A stretch of DNA of 64,000 nt from Candidatus Bathyarchaeota archaeon A05DMB-2 (GCA_018475625.1 JAAKEZ010000006.1:62001-126000), one strand, 5' to 3'. Counted from the first letter of the stretch, positions 1 to 9,360 are shown. Made by a program: numbers and translations. Notes: generated from the sequence alone by a model not told the origin.

Positions 1-462
1 TTGGGCAACTTGGTGTTCGACGCCAAACTGCCCCAGCATGTCCGAGAGTTGGCGGTGAAGTGCGGCGAAGCTCTCGGCGAAGACGCTGACGCATGGGTGT
101 TCGCGCTTGACGCCATGATTGACATCGGCGAAAACAAAACCGCAGACGATGCCCTCTTAAAATCGGAGCTTGAAAAGGCAAATTTGGCGTTTGAAACGCC
201 CCGAAAAGTCAAGGCAGACGAGACGCGGTTACGCGACTTCGCAGGCTGGAATGAGCGGTTAGAAGTTGCGTTTCACGATTACATGAGCAGCGAACCTTAC
301 CAAAAAGTAAAAAGCATAATAGAAGAAAGCGTGGAAAAGAACAAACATGGCATCGTCTTTCACGAGGCGAATTCCTGCCCGGAATTCTGGGAACACACGC
401 GGCTAATCGCCGGCATCAACGTGGCGGTTCCCCTATTGAAAGGCGCACAAAGCCTAGTCTAA
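1..462 (+). CDS. lysX: LysX/RimK-family ATP-grasp ligase, C-terminal part (gene cut by window edge)
   Basis: The reading frame is open at base 1, so only the C-terminal part is present and the true start lies upstream. The last 40 residues carry a motif like the ATP-grasp metal-binding end of LysX/ArgX (HEANSCPEFW, then a GINV block), where LysX normally reads NEVN...EF...GV. LysX attaches 2-aminoadipate or glutamate to the carrier protein LysW, using ATP. The gene sits 27 bases before lysY, which fits the pathway order. Unusually, about 85 charged, helix-like residues separate the first conserved block from the HEAN motif, much longer than in the LysX I know. It could be another RimK-like ligase; the assignment leans on context. 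Confidence 0.55.
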   Translation: MGNLVFDAKLPQHVRELAVKCGEALGEDADAWVFALDAMIDIGENKTADDALLKSELEKANLAFETPRKVKADETRLRDFAGWNERLEVAFHDYMSSEPYQKVKSIIEESVEKNKHGIVFHEANSCPEFWEHTRLIAGINVAVPLLKGAQSLV

Positions 463-489
463 TCCCAGTGACATTGAGGTGAAAGAAGG

Positions 490-1542
490 TTGAGAATAGG
501 AATAGTCGGCGGAACAGGCTACGTCGGTAGCGAACTCTTACGCTTGCTGCTGCTTCACCCAGAAGCCGAGGTGACGACGGTCACTTCGCGGCAGAGCGCA
601 GGCGAATATGTCTTCAACGTGCACCCGAACCTCCGCGGACTCACCCAACTAAATTTTGTCCCCCTAGACATAGCGGAGCTTCAGAAAAACTGCGACCTCG
701 TGTTCACGGCAACGCCGCACGGAGGCTCCGTAAACCTCGTGCCCAAGCTTTTGGAGGCTGGCTTGAAGGTTATCGATATGAGCGCGGACTTCCGCCTTAA
801 AAACGCCGCTGACTACGATAAGTGGTACGGCTGGAAACATACCAACCCGCAGCTGCTTAAAGAGGCAGTGTACGGTTTGCCTGAATTTCACCGAGAAGAG
901 ATAAAGAACGCCCGCTTGGTCGCTTGCCCCGGTTGCATGGCAACAGCCACCATTCTCGCGTTGGCGCCGTTCGTGAAGGCAGACCTCATCGAAAAGAACC
1001 GCGTGGTCGTGGACGTGAAAATCGGGTCCTCAGGCGGAGGCAGCAAACCCACTATCGCATCGCATCATCCAGAGCGGTTCGGAGGCGTCCGACCCTACAA
1101 GGTAGCGGGACACCGTCACATCGCGGAAATCGAGCAGGAACTCAACAACCTGTCCGATGAGCCGGTGACTGTGGCGTTTACGCCGCACGCGGTCAACATG
1201 GTCAGAGGCATACTTGCCACTATTCACGTTTTCCCTAAAAACCCGTTGGCAACGAAAGACGTGTGGAAGACGCTGCGCTCAACTTACGAGGGCGAACCGT
1301 TCATCCGCTTCGTCAAATACCTTAAAGGCGCTTACCAGCTTCCCGACCCCAAAGTCACTTTGGGCACGAACTTCTGCGACATAGGCTTCGAACTGGACCC
1401 GCACGCGAACCGGCTGCTGCTGTTCTCGGCATTAGACAACATGGTCAAAGGCGCTTCGGGGCAGGGAGTCCAGTGCCTAAACATAATGCTGGGTATAGAC
1501 GAGACTACGGGCGTGAAGAGCGCGGGTTTCCATCCGATGTGA
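490..1542 (+). CDS. lysY: LysW-aminoadipyl/glutamyl-phosphate reductase (ArgC/LysY)
   Basis: NADPH-dependent reductase that turns the phosphorylated, carrier-bound aminoadipate (lysine) or glutamate (ornithine) into the semialdehyde. The protein is 350 residues, normal for the family. It starts with the Rossmann motif GIVGGTGYVGSELLRLL and has the active-site cysteine in the ACPGCMATA block near residue 148. The TTG start at 490 is preceded by a purine-rich Shine-Dalgarno (GAGGTGAAAGAAGG) and places the Rossmann strand at residues 2-5. It is followed by lysZ after 6 bases. Lysine versus ornithine specificity cannot be read from the sequence; one enzyme may serve both. Confidence 0.93.
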   Translation: MRIGIVGGTGYVGSELLRLLLLHPEAEVTTVTSRQSAGEYVFNVHPNLRGLTQLNFVPLDIAELQKNCDLVFTATPHGGSVNLVPKLLEAGLKVIDMSADFRLKNAADYDKWYGWKHTNPQLLKEAVYGLPEFHREEIKNARLVACPGCMATATILALAPFVKADLIEKNRVVVDVKIGSSGGGSKPTIASHHPERFGGVRPYKVAGHRHIAEIEQELNNLSDEPVTVAFTPHAVNMVRGILATIHVFPKNPLATKDVWKTLRSTYEGEPFIRFVKYLKGAYQLPDPKVTLGTNFCDIGFELDPHANRLLLFSALDNMVKGASGQGVQCLNIMLGIDETTGVKSAGFHPM

Positions 1543-1548
1543 TCTGCC

Positions 1549-2358
1549 ATGTTGTACGTAGTGAAAATGGGCGGGAGCATACTCAAAGAAGGTGCATCAT
1601 CCGACTTGGTGGCGGATTTGAAGGAGTTAGCGAAAGAGAACCGCATCGTTCTGGTCCACGGCGGAGGCGTAGAAGTCACCGAAACCGCCGCCAAGCTGGG
1701 CAAGGAGCAGCGGTTCATAGTCTCGCCGGAAGGCTTCCGAAGCCGCTACACCGATAAAGAGACAATAGAAATCTACACAATGGTCATGGCGGGCAAAATC
1801 AACAAGCAAATAGTCCTCGCACTGCAAAGCCGAGGCGTGCCAGCCGTCGGCTTATCAGGCTTGGATGGCATGCTGTTGAAGGCGGAGCGGAAAAAGCGGC
1901 TCATCGCTGTTGACGAACGCGGACGCAAAAAGGTGATTGACGGCGGCTACACAGGAAAACTAAACACGGTTAACCTGAGCCTGCTCCAGTTCCTGCTAGA
2001 AAAGGGCTACGTGCCCGTTGTGACACCCATCGCCGTAAGCGAGGAGTTTGAGCCGCTGAACGTGGACGGCGACCGAACCGCTGCCTTCATCGCGGGCGCC
2101 CTCAACGCAGACCGCCTGATTCTGCTCACCGATGTGCAGGGCTTAGTCCTGAAGGGTAAGCCAGTCACGAAGATAAGCGCCACCGAGGCGAAAGAGATTC
2201 TCGGCAACATTGGGCGTGGCATGAGCACCAAAGTGCACGCGGCTTTGGAGGCGCTCAACCAAGGCATTAGCGAAGTCCTAATCACTTCGGGTAGCGGCGC
2301 CAACCCCGTTTCCTCCGCGTTAAAACACGAGTCTGGCACAGTGATTACCCGTGAATGA
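1549..2358 (+). CDS. lysZ: LysW-aminoadipate/glutamate kinase (ArgB/LysZ)
   Basis: Amino-acid kinase that phosphorylates the side-chain carboxyl of carrier-bound aminoadipate or glutamate. The protein is 269 residues with the N-terminal VVKMGGSIL nucleotide-binding loop, the substrate loop LVHGGGVEV and a C-terminal GRGMSTKVHAA segment conserved in the acetylglutamate kinase family. The ATG at 1549 lies 6 bases after the lysY stop and puts the first strand at the usual place. Its 3' end overlaps lysJ by 8 bases, so translation is probably coupled. It belongs to the carrier-protein (LysW) branch rather than N-acetylglutamate synthesis because of its operon partners. Confidence 0.93.
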   Translation: MLYVVKMGGSILKEGASSDLVADLKELAKENRIVLVHGGGVEVTETAAKLGKEQRFIVSPEGFRSRYTDKETIEIYTMVMAGKINKQIVLALQSRGVPAVGLSGLDGMLLKAERKKRLIAVDERGRKKVIDGGYTGKLNTVNLSLLQFLLEKGYVPVVTPIAVSEEFEPLNVDGDRTAAFIAGALNADRLILLTDVQGLVLKGKPVTKISATEAKEILGNIGRGMSTKVHAALEALNQGISEVLITSGSGANPVSSALKHESGTVITRE

Positions 2359-3562
2359 AAAAGAAATAATTGACGCTGAAAACCGGCTGATGGCAAACGT
2401 CTTCGCCAAGAAACCCGTAGTGCTAACCAAGGGCAAGGGCGCGCTGGTCTGGGACGTGAACGGCAAAGAATACCTGGACTGCACAAGCAGCTACGGCGTG
2501 GCGCTGCTGGGACATGCTCACCCGAAAATCGCCGAGGCGGTTTGCCGGCAAGCGGAGAAGCTTATTTCTTGCCACGCTGGCTTCTACAACGATGTGCGCG
2601 TTGAATTCCTCCAAAAACTCACCAGCATAACGCCGAAAGGCTTGGACAAGGCGTTTCTTTCGAACAGCGGCGCCGAATCCGTTGAGTGCGCCATAAAACT
2701 GGCCCGCAAATTTATGGGCAAGCCCGAGATAATCGCTGTGATGGGAGGTTTCCATGGGAAAACTATGGGCGCATTGTCTGCCACGTGGGATAAGAAGTAC
2801 CGCGAGCCTTTCCTGCCTCTGGTGCCCGAGTTCAAGCACGTTCCACCCGACAACCTCGAGAAAATGCGCGAAGCCATCTCGGAGAAGACTGCCGCTGTGC
2901 TTGTTGAGCCCGTCCGCGGCGAAGGTGGCGTTCGTGTGCCACCTGACGGTTTCCATAAGGGATTACGAGAGCTCTGCGACGAAAAAGGCGTTCTCCTGAT
3001 TTATGATGAAGTGCAGACAAGTTTCGGGCGGACTGGCAAGCTGTTCTGCTGCGAGCACTGGGGCGTGGTTCCCGACGTGATGTGCCTGGCTAAGCCGTTT
3101 GCGGGCGGCTTGCCCATCGGCATAACCGTGGCTAAGGAAAACATAATGTCCTCACTCAAGGTCGGCGAGCACTCAACCACTTTCAGCGGCAGTCCCCTTG
3201 TGTGCGCGGCGGGTTGCGCTGCGATAGATGTGCTGGTGGAGGAGAAACTGGCGGAGCGCGCTGCGGTTTTGGGCAAGTACTTCAAGGACCAGTTGACGCA
3301 GCTGCAAGCTAAGTACCGAGTCGTGAAAGAAGTGCGCGGCTTGGGCTTGATGCTGGGCATGGAACTGCGCTATGACGTCCTCAATGTGATACTTAAGGCG
3401 CTGGACAACGGCGTGCTTGTTTTGGACGCGGGAAGAACAGTCCTGCGTTTCCTGCCGCCCTTAGTCATTGAAAAAGTCCAAATTGACCGAGCGCTTTCAG
3501 TCCTGGACAAGGTTTTGGAGGAAGAGGAGAATACAAGATCAAGCGGTGCGTCTGTTAACTAA
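2351..3562 (+). CDS. lysJ: LysW-aminoadipate-semialdehyde/ornithine aminotransferase (ArgD/LysJ)
   Basis: Class III PLP aminotransferase that aminates the carrier-bound semialdehyde with glutamate. It has 403 residues, with the SNSGAESVECAIKLAR block and the FHGKTMGALSAT motif. The cofactor aspartate sits in LIYDEVQTSFGRTGK, and a lysine follows in CLAKPFAGGLPIG. The GTG start at 2351 overlaps the lysZ stop by 8 bases. The conserved fold ends near residue 385; the last residues (EEEENTRSSGASVN) run over the start of lysK and are probably an unimportant tail. Confidence 0.93.
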   Translation: MNEKEIIDAENRLMANVFAKKPVVLTKGKGALVWDVNGKEYLDCTSSYGVALLGHAHPKIAEAVCRQAEKLISCHAGFYNDVRVEFLQKLTSITPKGLDKAFLSNSGAESVECAIKLARKFMGKPEIIAVMGGFHGKTMGALSATWDKKYREPFLPLVPEFKHVPPDNLEKMREAISEKTAAVLVEPVRGEGGVRVPPDGFHKGLRELCDEKGVLLIYDEVQTSFGRTGKLFCCEHWGVVPDVMCLAKPFAGGLPIGITVAKENIMSSLKVGEHSTTFSGSPLVCAAGCAAIDVLVEEKLAERAAVLGKYFKDQLTQLQAKYRVVKEVRGLGLMLGMELRYDVLNVILKALDNGVLVLDAGRTVLRFLPPLVIEKVQIDRALSVLDKVLEEEENTRSSGASVN

Positions 3563-4679
3563 CCTGCTAGGAATCTACAGTCCATCAGGCAAGGAAGAAG
3601 CTATAGGCAACTTTCTCGCCGAAGAAATGACCAAACTGGGGTTCCAAGTTGGGAAAGACGGCATCGGCAACGTCATAGGCGTGGTCGGCGAAGGCAAACC
3701 CGTCATCCTCTTATGCGGACACATGGACACCGTGGCTGGGCACCTGCCGCTCAGGGTTGAAGAAGGTAAAATCTACGCGAGAGGCGCCGTGGACGCGAAA
3801 GGACCGCTTGCCGCCATGGTCATGGCTGCGGCAGCAGCCAGCAAAGACCCACGTTTCAAAAGTAAGATTTTGATTGCCAGTGTTGTGGAGGAAGAAGCGA
3901 CAAGCCGAGGCGTAAAGCACCTGATAACTCAAGGGATAGAAGCTGACTATGCCATATTCGGTGAGCCCAGCGGTGTGGAGAACATAACTATCGGCTACAA
4001 GGGGCAGGTTCAGCTTAAAGTAGTTGTGAAGACTGAGACAGGGCATTCTTCCACGCCTTGGCTTTATGATAACGCATTGGAGAAGGCGTATGAGCTTTGG
4101 CTGCAAATCAAGAACGCTTATCCTTACCCTTTGCTGGATAAGCAGGAAAACTCGGAAAGCCCCTTTAACGCTGTGACGGCTTGCCTGACTAAGTTGACGG
4201 GTGGAAGAGCCACCTCTGTGATTCCCTTCGAAAGCGAAATGACTCTTGACATTCGGGTTCCTCCCCAGTTCACTACAGCGCAGGTGATTGAGCAGACGCA
4301 GAAAATTATCGCTGATTATCAGACGAGAAATCCGAAAGTTTCGGTTAAGGCTATAGTTAACGATACGGTGGAACCGTTTGAAGTGAACAAAAGCTCGCTA
4401 CTGGTTCACGCTTTGTCTGCGGCTGTTAGAAAAGTTTTGAATAAGCCAGCTACGTTGCTGCGGAAGACTGGGACAGGCGACATGAACATTTTGGGCAGAG
4501 CCATGAACTTGCCCATCGTCACCTATGGGCCAGGCGACTCTCATTTAGACCACCGGATAGATGAGCACATCGTCATAAGCGAGTACTTGGACAGCATCCA
4601 AATTTTCAAGGAAACCATCCTGAAATTGGGTGAATTGCACAACAGAAATGGGAATGGAGCCGATAGCGCACGGGCATAG
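3531..4679 (+). CDS. lysK: LysW-lysine/ornithine hydrolase (LysK), probable ATA start
   Basis: Zinc peptidase of the M20 family that releases lysine or ornithine from the carrier protein. Metal ligands are visible in LLCGHMDTV, the following RGAVDAKGPLA, and VVEEEATSRG. The far upstream TTG at 3468 would add about 20 basic residues encoded over lysJ and not expected in the family. The family start falls just before AVRLLTNLLGIYSPSGKE. Two candidates exist: ATA at 3531, 8 bases after GGAGGA (3517-3522), or GTG at 3546, which lacks a well-spaced Shine-Dalgarno. I chose ATA, giving 382 residues, because of the ribosome site; GTG gives 377. Function confidence is high, start confidence moderate. 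Confidence 0.88.
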   Translation: MQDQAVRLLTNLLGIYSPSGKEEAIGNFLAEEMTKLGFQVGKDGIGNVIGVVGEGKPVILLCGHMDTVAGHLPLRVEEGKIYARGAVDAKGPLAAMVMAAAAASKDPRFKSKILIASVVEEEATSRGVKHLITQGIEADYAIFGEPSGVENITIGYKGQVQLKVVVKTETGHSSTPWLYDNALEKAYELWLQIKNAYPYPLLDKQENSESPFNAVTACLTKLTGGRATSVIPFESEMTLDIRVPPQFTTAQVIEQTQKIIADYQTRNPKVSVKAIVNDTVEPFEVNKSSLLVHALSAAVRKVLNKPATLLRKTGTGDMNILGRAMNLPIVTYGPGDSHLDHRIDEHIVISEYLDSIQIFKETILKLGELHNRNGNGADSARA

Positions 4680-4700
4680 CCGCTTCCCTTGAGCTCAGTT

Positions 4701-6107
4701 TTACGTTCTGCCGAGTTTGAACTCGTCGTGTATGGCTTTAACCACGTTTTCTCCGTCTTTTTCCTTAACAACGAACGAGATGTTCAACTCAGAAGAGCCC
4801 TGTGCAATCATGCGAATGTTGATGCCTTTGCGGGCGACCGCCGTGAAAATTCTCGAAGCCACGCCCAGCGTGCCCTTCATGTTGGCACCCATCACAGCTA
4901 CCACTGAGACGTCGTCTTCTGCGGTGACTTCGCTGACCAATCCTCCGCCCACAAGTGCTATCTCCAATGTGCTGAGCGCCCTGCCAACGAGACTTCTGCG
5001 AATAACCATCGAAATGTTGGCTTCGGAGATGGCTGTTGAAATCATCATGATGTTGATGCCGTTCTTGCCGAGCACTTCGAAGACTTTGGCGTAGCTTCCT
5101 GGTGCGCCGACCATGCCTGCGCCGCTGACGTTGACCATAGCCACATCTCGGATTAGCGCTACTGCTTTCACAACGTCGGTGGATTTGGTGCTTTGTACAT
5201 CCGTGATTAGGGTTCCTGGGTTCTCGGCGTGGAACACGTTTCTGATTCTGACTGGAATCTTCTCCTTGATGATGGGCTCTAACGCTCGTGGGTGCATTGC
5301 TTTCGCTCCGAAAATAGCCATCTCCGCCGCCTCCTGATACGAAAGTTCAGGCAGCATCTTCGCGGATGGAATGATTTTCGGGTCTGCTGTCATTATTCCG
5401 TCAACGTCTGTCCATATCCAAACCTCATCAGCCGCCAAGGCGACGCCTAGGATGGTGGCTGTGTAGTCTGATCCGCCGCGCCCAATAGTAGTGACCACTC
5501 CGTCCTGCGTTGCAGCGATGTATCCTGTCACCACAGGGATTACCTTCTTTTCCAGAAGTGGCGCGATGCGCTCCTTTAACTGGTGCACAGTCACGTTCAT
5601 GAGCGGGCTGGCTTCGCCGAAGTTGGAGTCTGTTACTATGCCTGCTTCTTTTCCCGTGAACCATTGTGACTCAAGTTTCATGTCTCGGAGGGCGCCCCAG
5701 ACAAGAGGCGCGGACAATCGCTCTCCGAAGGATAAGACGTAGTCTCTTGATTTAGGTGTGAGTTCGCCCACGTAGCTGATTCCCGTGAGGACCTTCTCTA
5801 ACTCGTCTGCGGTCTTTTCGATGATTTGTTCGACTTCCTTTCGTGCGCGAGCGTTTTCGATGGCTTTCGAAGCTGCTGTCAAGTGTTTCTTAAGTATTTT
5901 CTGCTTGAATGTTCGAACGGATGTTTCGTTTCCTTTTTTCGCCAGTTCAGCGGCTTCACCAAGTTCATCGGTCACGCCGTCTAAAGCTGAAACTACAACG
6001 GCTACGCTATAGCCCTTATTGACATTGTCTGCCACCAAGTTTGCAACGTGGCGTATTCTTTCGCCCGTCGCCACGGAGGTTCCTCCGAACTTCATTACTA
6101 TCTTCAT
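4701..6107 (-). CDS. lysC: Aspartate kinase
   Basis: Phosphorylates aspartate, the first step to aspartate semialdehyde, which feeds threonine, methionine and homocysteine. The protein is about 468 residues: a kinase domain opening with KIVMKFGGTSVA and two C-terminal ACT domains from about residue 315 (VNVSGAGMVGAPGSYAKVF and VAVMGANMKGTLGVASRIF), which normally bind the feedback inhibitor. I chose ATG at 6107 rather than GTG at 6116, because GGAG lies 8 bases before the ATG. It is the last gene of thrB-thrC-hom-lysC, 19 bases after hom. Since lysine is probably made by the LysW route, inhibition by threonine or methionine is more likely; that is inference. Confidence 0.95.
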   Translation of the reverse strand: MKIVMKFGGTSVATGERIRHVANLVADNVNKGYSVAVVVSALDGVTDELGEAAELAKKGNETSVRTFKQKILKKHLTAASKAIENARARKEVEQIIEKTADELEKVLTGISYVGELTPKSRDYVLSFGERLSAPLVWGALRDMKLESQWFTGKEAGIVTDSNFGEASPLMNVTVHQLKERIAPLLEKKVIPVVTGYIAATQDGVVTTIGRGGSDYTATILGVALAADEVWIWTDVDGIMTADPKIIPSAKMLPELSYQEAAEMAIFGAKAMHPRALEPIIKEKIPVRIRNVFHAENPGTLITDVQSTKSTDVVKAVALIRDVAMVNVSGAGMVGAPGSYAKVFEVLGKNGINIMMISTAISEANISMVIRRSLVGRALSTLEIALVGGGLVSEVTAEDDVSVVAVMGANMKGTLGVASRIFTAVARKGINIRMIAQGSSELNISFVVKEKDGENVVKAIHDEFKLGRT

Positions 6108-6126
6108 GCATTCCACTCCAAACCTT

Positions 6127-7158
6127 TTATGTGAGCAGTTTATTCGCCAGATGCTGCCTTATATATAACAGGTCTCTTAAAACTGCACTGGCGGTTTCCA
6201 TGCCACCTGCACCTCTGCCGACGAGGGTTTGCTCGCCAGCGAATTCGGTAGAGAAGGTTACCGCGTTTAGGACTCCGCTAACGCATAAAGGGTCAGTTTT
6301 CGGTATCTCCGTTGGCTTTACCGTCGGTCTGCCTCCACCGTCTACGGAGCCTATGAGTTTGATGGTGTTGCCACTATTTGAGGCTTCATCAAGCGCCTGC
6401 AATGAGATATCGCGGATGCCTGTTCTATCCACGTCTTTTAAGGTTATTTTCTTGTTCATTATCCAGTTCGCCAGAATGACTACTTTACAAGCAGTATCAA
6501 ACCCGTCAATATCCATGGACGGCTCTCTCTCAGCGTAACCAAGCTTCTGAGCGTTTGCAAGCGCTTCTTGAAATGTCACGCGGTTTTGAGACATTTCCGT
6601 CAGTATGTAGTTGGTTGTGCCATTCAGTATTCCTCGGATGGCGAGGATTTTGTCTCCTGCTAGGCAACGTTTGGCAAACTCAAGCATGGGCGTTCCGCCG
6701 CCGACGGTGCCGCTAAACCGCAGGTAAACCTTGTTGTAGTCGGCTAGTTCTGTGAGGGCTGGCATGGCTAAAGCTAATGGTCCCTTGTTGGTTGTCACCA
6801 CATGCTTGCCCGTTTTGAATGCCTTAGTTATGTGGGATAGGGCTGGTTCAGCGTTTTTGATGTTTACGGGCGTAACTTCAATAACCACTTCTGCCTCAAC
6901 TGACTCAATGACGTCTAGCGCTGACATTCCTGGGTGCCCAAAGTCGGGGTCTTTTGATATTGGAAAACCTCGTTGTTTAATCGCCTCCAGCTTTTCAGGG
7001 CTCAACCCTCTCGGGTTTATAACTGCGCCGTCTATGTCGGCGATGGCGACGATTTTTGGGTTAAACCCGTAATCCTTAACCTTTTCTGCGTATCGACGAG
7101 CAAGTATGGTGGTTACGCTCTTCCCGACTACGCCGAAGCCTACTAAGATAATTCTCAT
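6127..7158 (-). CDS. hom: Homoserine dehydrogenase
   Basis: Reduces aspartate semialdehyde to homoserine with NAD(P)H. The protein is 343 residues with an N-terminal Rossmann motif (RIILVGFGVVGKSVTTIL), the TTNKGPLA segment, and the catalytic region GTVGGGTPMLEFAK followed by RGILNGTTNYILTEM. It is the short archaeal form without a C-terminal ACT domain. ATG 7158 begins exactly at the first beta strand. It lies 7 bases after thrC and 19 before lysC, so the four genes are very likely one transcript. Confidence 0.95.
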   Translation of the reverse strand: MRIILVGFGVVGKSVTTILARRYAEKVKDYGFNPKIVAIADIDGAVINPRGLSPEKLEAIKQRGFPISKDPDFGHPGMSALDVIESVEAEVVIEVTPVNIKNAEPALSHITKAFKTGKHVVTTNKGPLALAMPALTELADYNKVYLRFSGTVGGGTPMLEFAKRCLAGDKILAIRGILNGTTNYILTEMSQNRVTFQEALANAQKLGYAEREPSMDIDGFDTACKVVILANWIMNKKITLKDVDRTGIRDISLQALDEASNSGNTIKLIGSVDGGGRPTVKPTEIPKTDPLCVSGVLNAVTFSTEFAGEQTLVGRGAGGMETASAVLRDLLYIRQHLANKLLT

Positions 7159-7165
7159 TTTGCTT

Positions 7166-8413
7166 TCACCGTGCCAATACTGCTACTTGTTTCTTTAAGC
7201 CTAAAGCCTCTTCTATCGCCGCTATTTCAGCATCAACTTCCAACGGTTTCTCACTTACCTTAACTGCTGTATCAGGATCCTTGAGACCGTGCCCAGTGGT
7301 AACACAAACAACCCGCTCACTCTTGTCTATCGTGCCGTTGTCAACCAGCTTTATCAACCCAGCGATTGATGACGCGCTCGCAGGCTCCACGAACAAGCCC
7401 TCAACCCGCGCCAGTAGTTTCTGCGCGCTCAAGATTTCTTCGTCAGTCACAGTCTCCGCAGTCCCATGCGATTCACGGATAGCGGTCAACGCTTTCTTCC
7501 AGCTCACTGGCGCGCCGATTCTGATGGCAGTGGCAATGGTTTCAGGTTTGCCCACTGGTACGATGGTGTTACTTCCCGTTTTGATTGCATGCGCTATTGG
7601 TGCCGACCCTGCTGCTTGGATTCCAGTCATCATCGGCACCTCCTTTACCAAACCGAGGTCGTGGAATTCGCGGCAGCCTTTCCATATGGCGCTTATGTTG
7701 CCAGCATTGCCGACAGGAACGACTATGCGGTCGGGCGCTTCCCCACTCAGTTGGTCGCAGATTTCGTAGCCCAGAGACTTCTGTCCCTCTATCCGGAACG
7801 GGTTAATCGAGTTCAGCAAGTAAACGCTGCCGTGCTTCTCCGAAAGCTCCAGCACTATGTCCAAAGCTTGGTCGAAGTTTCCGCGCACCTGAAGCACTTT
7901 GGCGCCGTAGATCATGGCTTGCGCAAGCTTACCGTATGCGATTTTGCCCGAAGGAATCAGCACCGCACACTGCAGCCCCGCTTTCGCAGCATAAGCAGCT
8001 AACGACGCAGATGTGTTGCCCGTGGAAGCGCAGATGACAGCTTTCACGCCGAGTTCTACGGCTTTGGTGACGCCAACAGTCATGCCACGGTCTTTGAATG
8101 AGCCGGTGGGGTTTTCGCCCTCGTTCTTCACGTAAAGCTGCTTGAGCCCCAGTTTTTCGCCGAGGCGCTGGCACCTGTGGATGCCTGTTCCGCCCTCGTT
8201 CAAAGAAACTATCTTCGATGCGTCGCGGATGGGCATGAAATCCCTGTACCGCCACACCGACAGCGGCGCGCTTCTCCACTCGCTTTTCTTTGCGGCTCTC
8301 TCTAGTTCGCCATGGTCGTATTTTACTTCGAGCAGGTCGCCGCATTTTCGGCAGAAATAACCTATTTCGTCTATGGCGTACTTGCTTCCGCAGTTGATGC
8401 ATTCCTGGTGCAC
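7166..8413 (-). CDS. thrC: Threonine synthase
   Basis: PLP enzyme converting O-phosphohomoserine to threonine. The PLP lysine is in NPTGSFKDRGMT, and a glycine-rich phosphate loop (VVPVGNAGN) follows. The N-terminus is a zinc ribbon with CINCG and CRKCG knuckles. I chose GTG at 8413, which shares one base with the thrB stop (TAGTG) and has GGAG 8 bases upstream, giving 415 residues; an in-frame ATG at 8434 would add seven residues. It sits between thrB and hom in the aspartate-family operon. Confidence 0.94.
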   Translation of the reverse strand: MHQECINCGSKYAIDEIGYFCRKCGDLLEVKYDHGELERAAKKSEWRSAPLSVWRYRDFMPIRDASKIVSLNEGGTGIHRCQRLGEKLGLKQLYVKNEGENPTGSFKDRGMTVGVTKAVELGVKAVICASTGNTSASLAAYAAKAGLQCAVLIPSGKIAYGKLAQAMIYGAKVLQVRGNFDQALDIVLELSEKHGSVYLLNSINPFRIEGQKSLGYEICDQLSGEAPDRIVVPVGNAGNISAIWKGCREFHDLGLVKEVPMMTGIQAAGSAPIAHAIKTGSNTIVPVGKPETIATAIRIGAPVSWKKALTAIRESHGTAETVTDEEILSAQKLLARVEGLFVEPASASSIAGLIKLVDNGTIDKSERVVCVTTGHGLKDPDTAVKVSEKPLEVDAEIAAIEEALGLKKQVAVLAR

Positions 8414-9360
8414 TATTCCATCTCCATTATGCATGCGCCTTTGCCCGGCTTCGTGGCGAACGCGGTTGCCTCAACACCTGCACATTCGAAGCCTGCTTTC
8501 ATAGCTGAGGCGACTTTGGCTGCGTCCGCTTTCTTCTTGTTGACTATGCTTAGCATTGCGGGTCCCGCCCCGCTGATGGTTACCCCGCACGCGCCGGCTT
8601 TTAAGGCGTTTTCCTTAACCCGCTCGTAACCCGGAATCAGGAAAGCTCTTGCAGGCTCCACAACTGCATCCTGCATCGCTTCGCCTATGAGGTCCACGTT
8701 GCCAGTGGCGAAACCGGCGGCTAAGGCTGCCGCCTTGCCCACGTTGTGGACGAGCTTTTCGATGGGAACCTGTTTGGGCACTACGGAGCGGGCTTTTTCC
8801 GTTTTGTTTCGAAGCGTCTTCACGTTGTGGTAAGCCACGCACACTTCCATGTCCACGGGTGCTTTCAAGTTAACTATCTCCAAAGGATTGTATGATTTGA
8901 TGATGACAAAGTCTCCACATATAGCGGCTGCCACATTATCCGCATGCTCGAAGCCAGCGGAAGCAACCTCGCCCTTCGCAGCAAGCCGAACCACCTGAGT
9001 GCTGTTCAGGTTGAGGCTGAACATGTGGTTTAAGCCGTAAGCCACAGCTGCCGCTGAAGCTGCGCTGCTGCCTAAGCCAATGCCGGGCAAGATGCCTTTC
9101 ATAATCTTTACGTGAACGCCTGTTTTCAACGAAAACTCCTTCAAGATATGCGCTGCGACGACGCCTGCAGTGTTTTTTTCAGGCGCTGTGGGGATCGCTG
9201 CCGCCGAGATTCCAGCCACTTCTATCCTGACGCCGCTGGGAATCCGCGTTAGGGTTACTTTATCGCTGGGCTCTGCTAAGGCTAAGCCGAAAACGTCGTA
9301 GCCTGGACCCAGGTTGGCGGTCGTTGCAGGTGCCTTGACGGTTACTTGGTTGTGGGGCAT
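8413..9360 (-). CDS. thrB: Homoserine kinase (GHMP family)
   Basis: Phosphorylates homoserine for threonine synthase. The protein has 315 residues with the GHMP signatures: an N-terminal KAPATTANLGPGYDVFGLAL segment, the ATP loop ILPGIGLGSSAASAAAVAYG, and a C-terminal ACGVTISGAGPAML motif. It is the first gene of the thrB-thrC-hom-lysC transcript. A TATA-like box (9401-9410 on this strand) lies about 45 bases before the ATG. Its stop codon overlaps the thrC start by one base. Confidence 0.95.
   Translation of the reverse strand: MPHNQVTVKAPATTANLGPGYDVFGLALAEPSDKVTLTRIPSGVRIEVAGISAAAIPTAPEKNTAGVVAAHILKEFSLKTGVHVKIMKGILPGIGLGSSAASAAAVAYGLNHMFSLNLNSTQVVRLAAKGEVASAGFEHADNVAAAICGDFVIIKSYNPLEIVNLKAPVDMEVCVAYHNVKTLRNKTEKARSVVPKQVPIEKLVHNVGKAAALAAGFATGNVDLIGEAMQDAVVEPARAFLIPGYERVKENALKAGACGVTISGAGPAMLSIVNKKKADAAKVASAMKAGFECAGVEATAFATKPGKGACIMEME

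Noticed and set aside
3468-3530. TTG start for lysK at 3468
   Set aside because: It would add about 20 basic residues coded over lysJ and lacks a well-placed ribosome site; family N-termini begin later.
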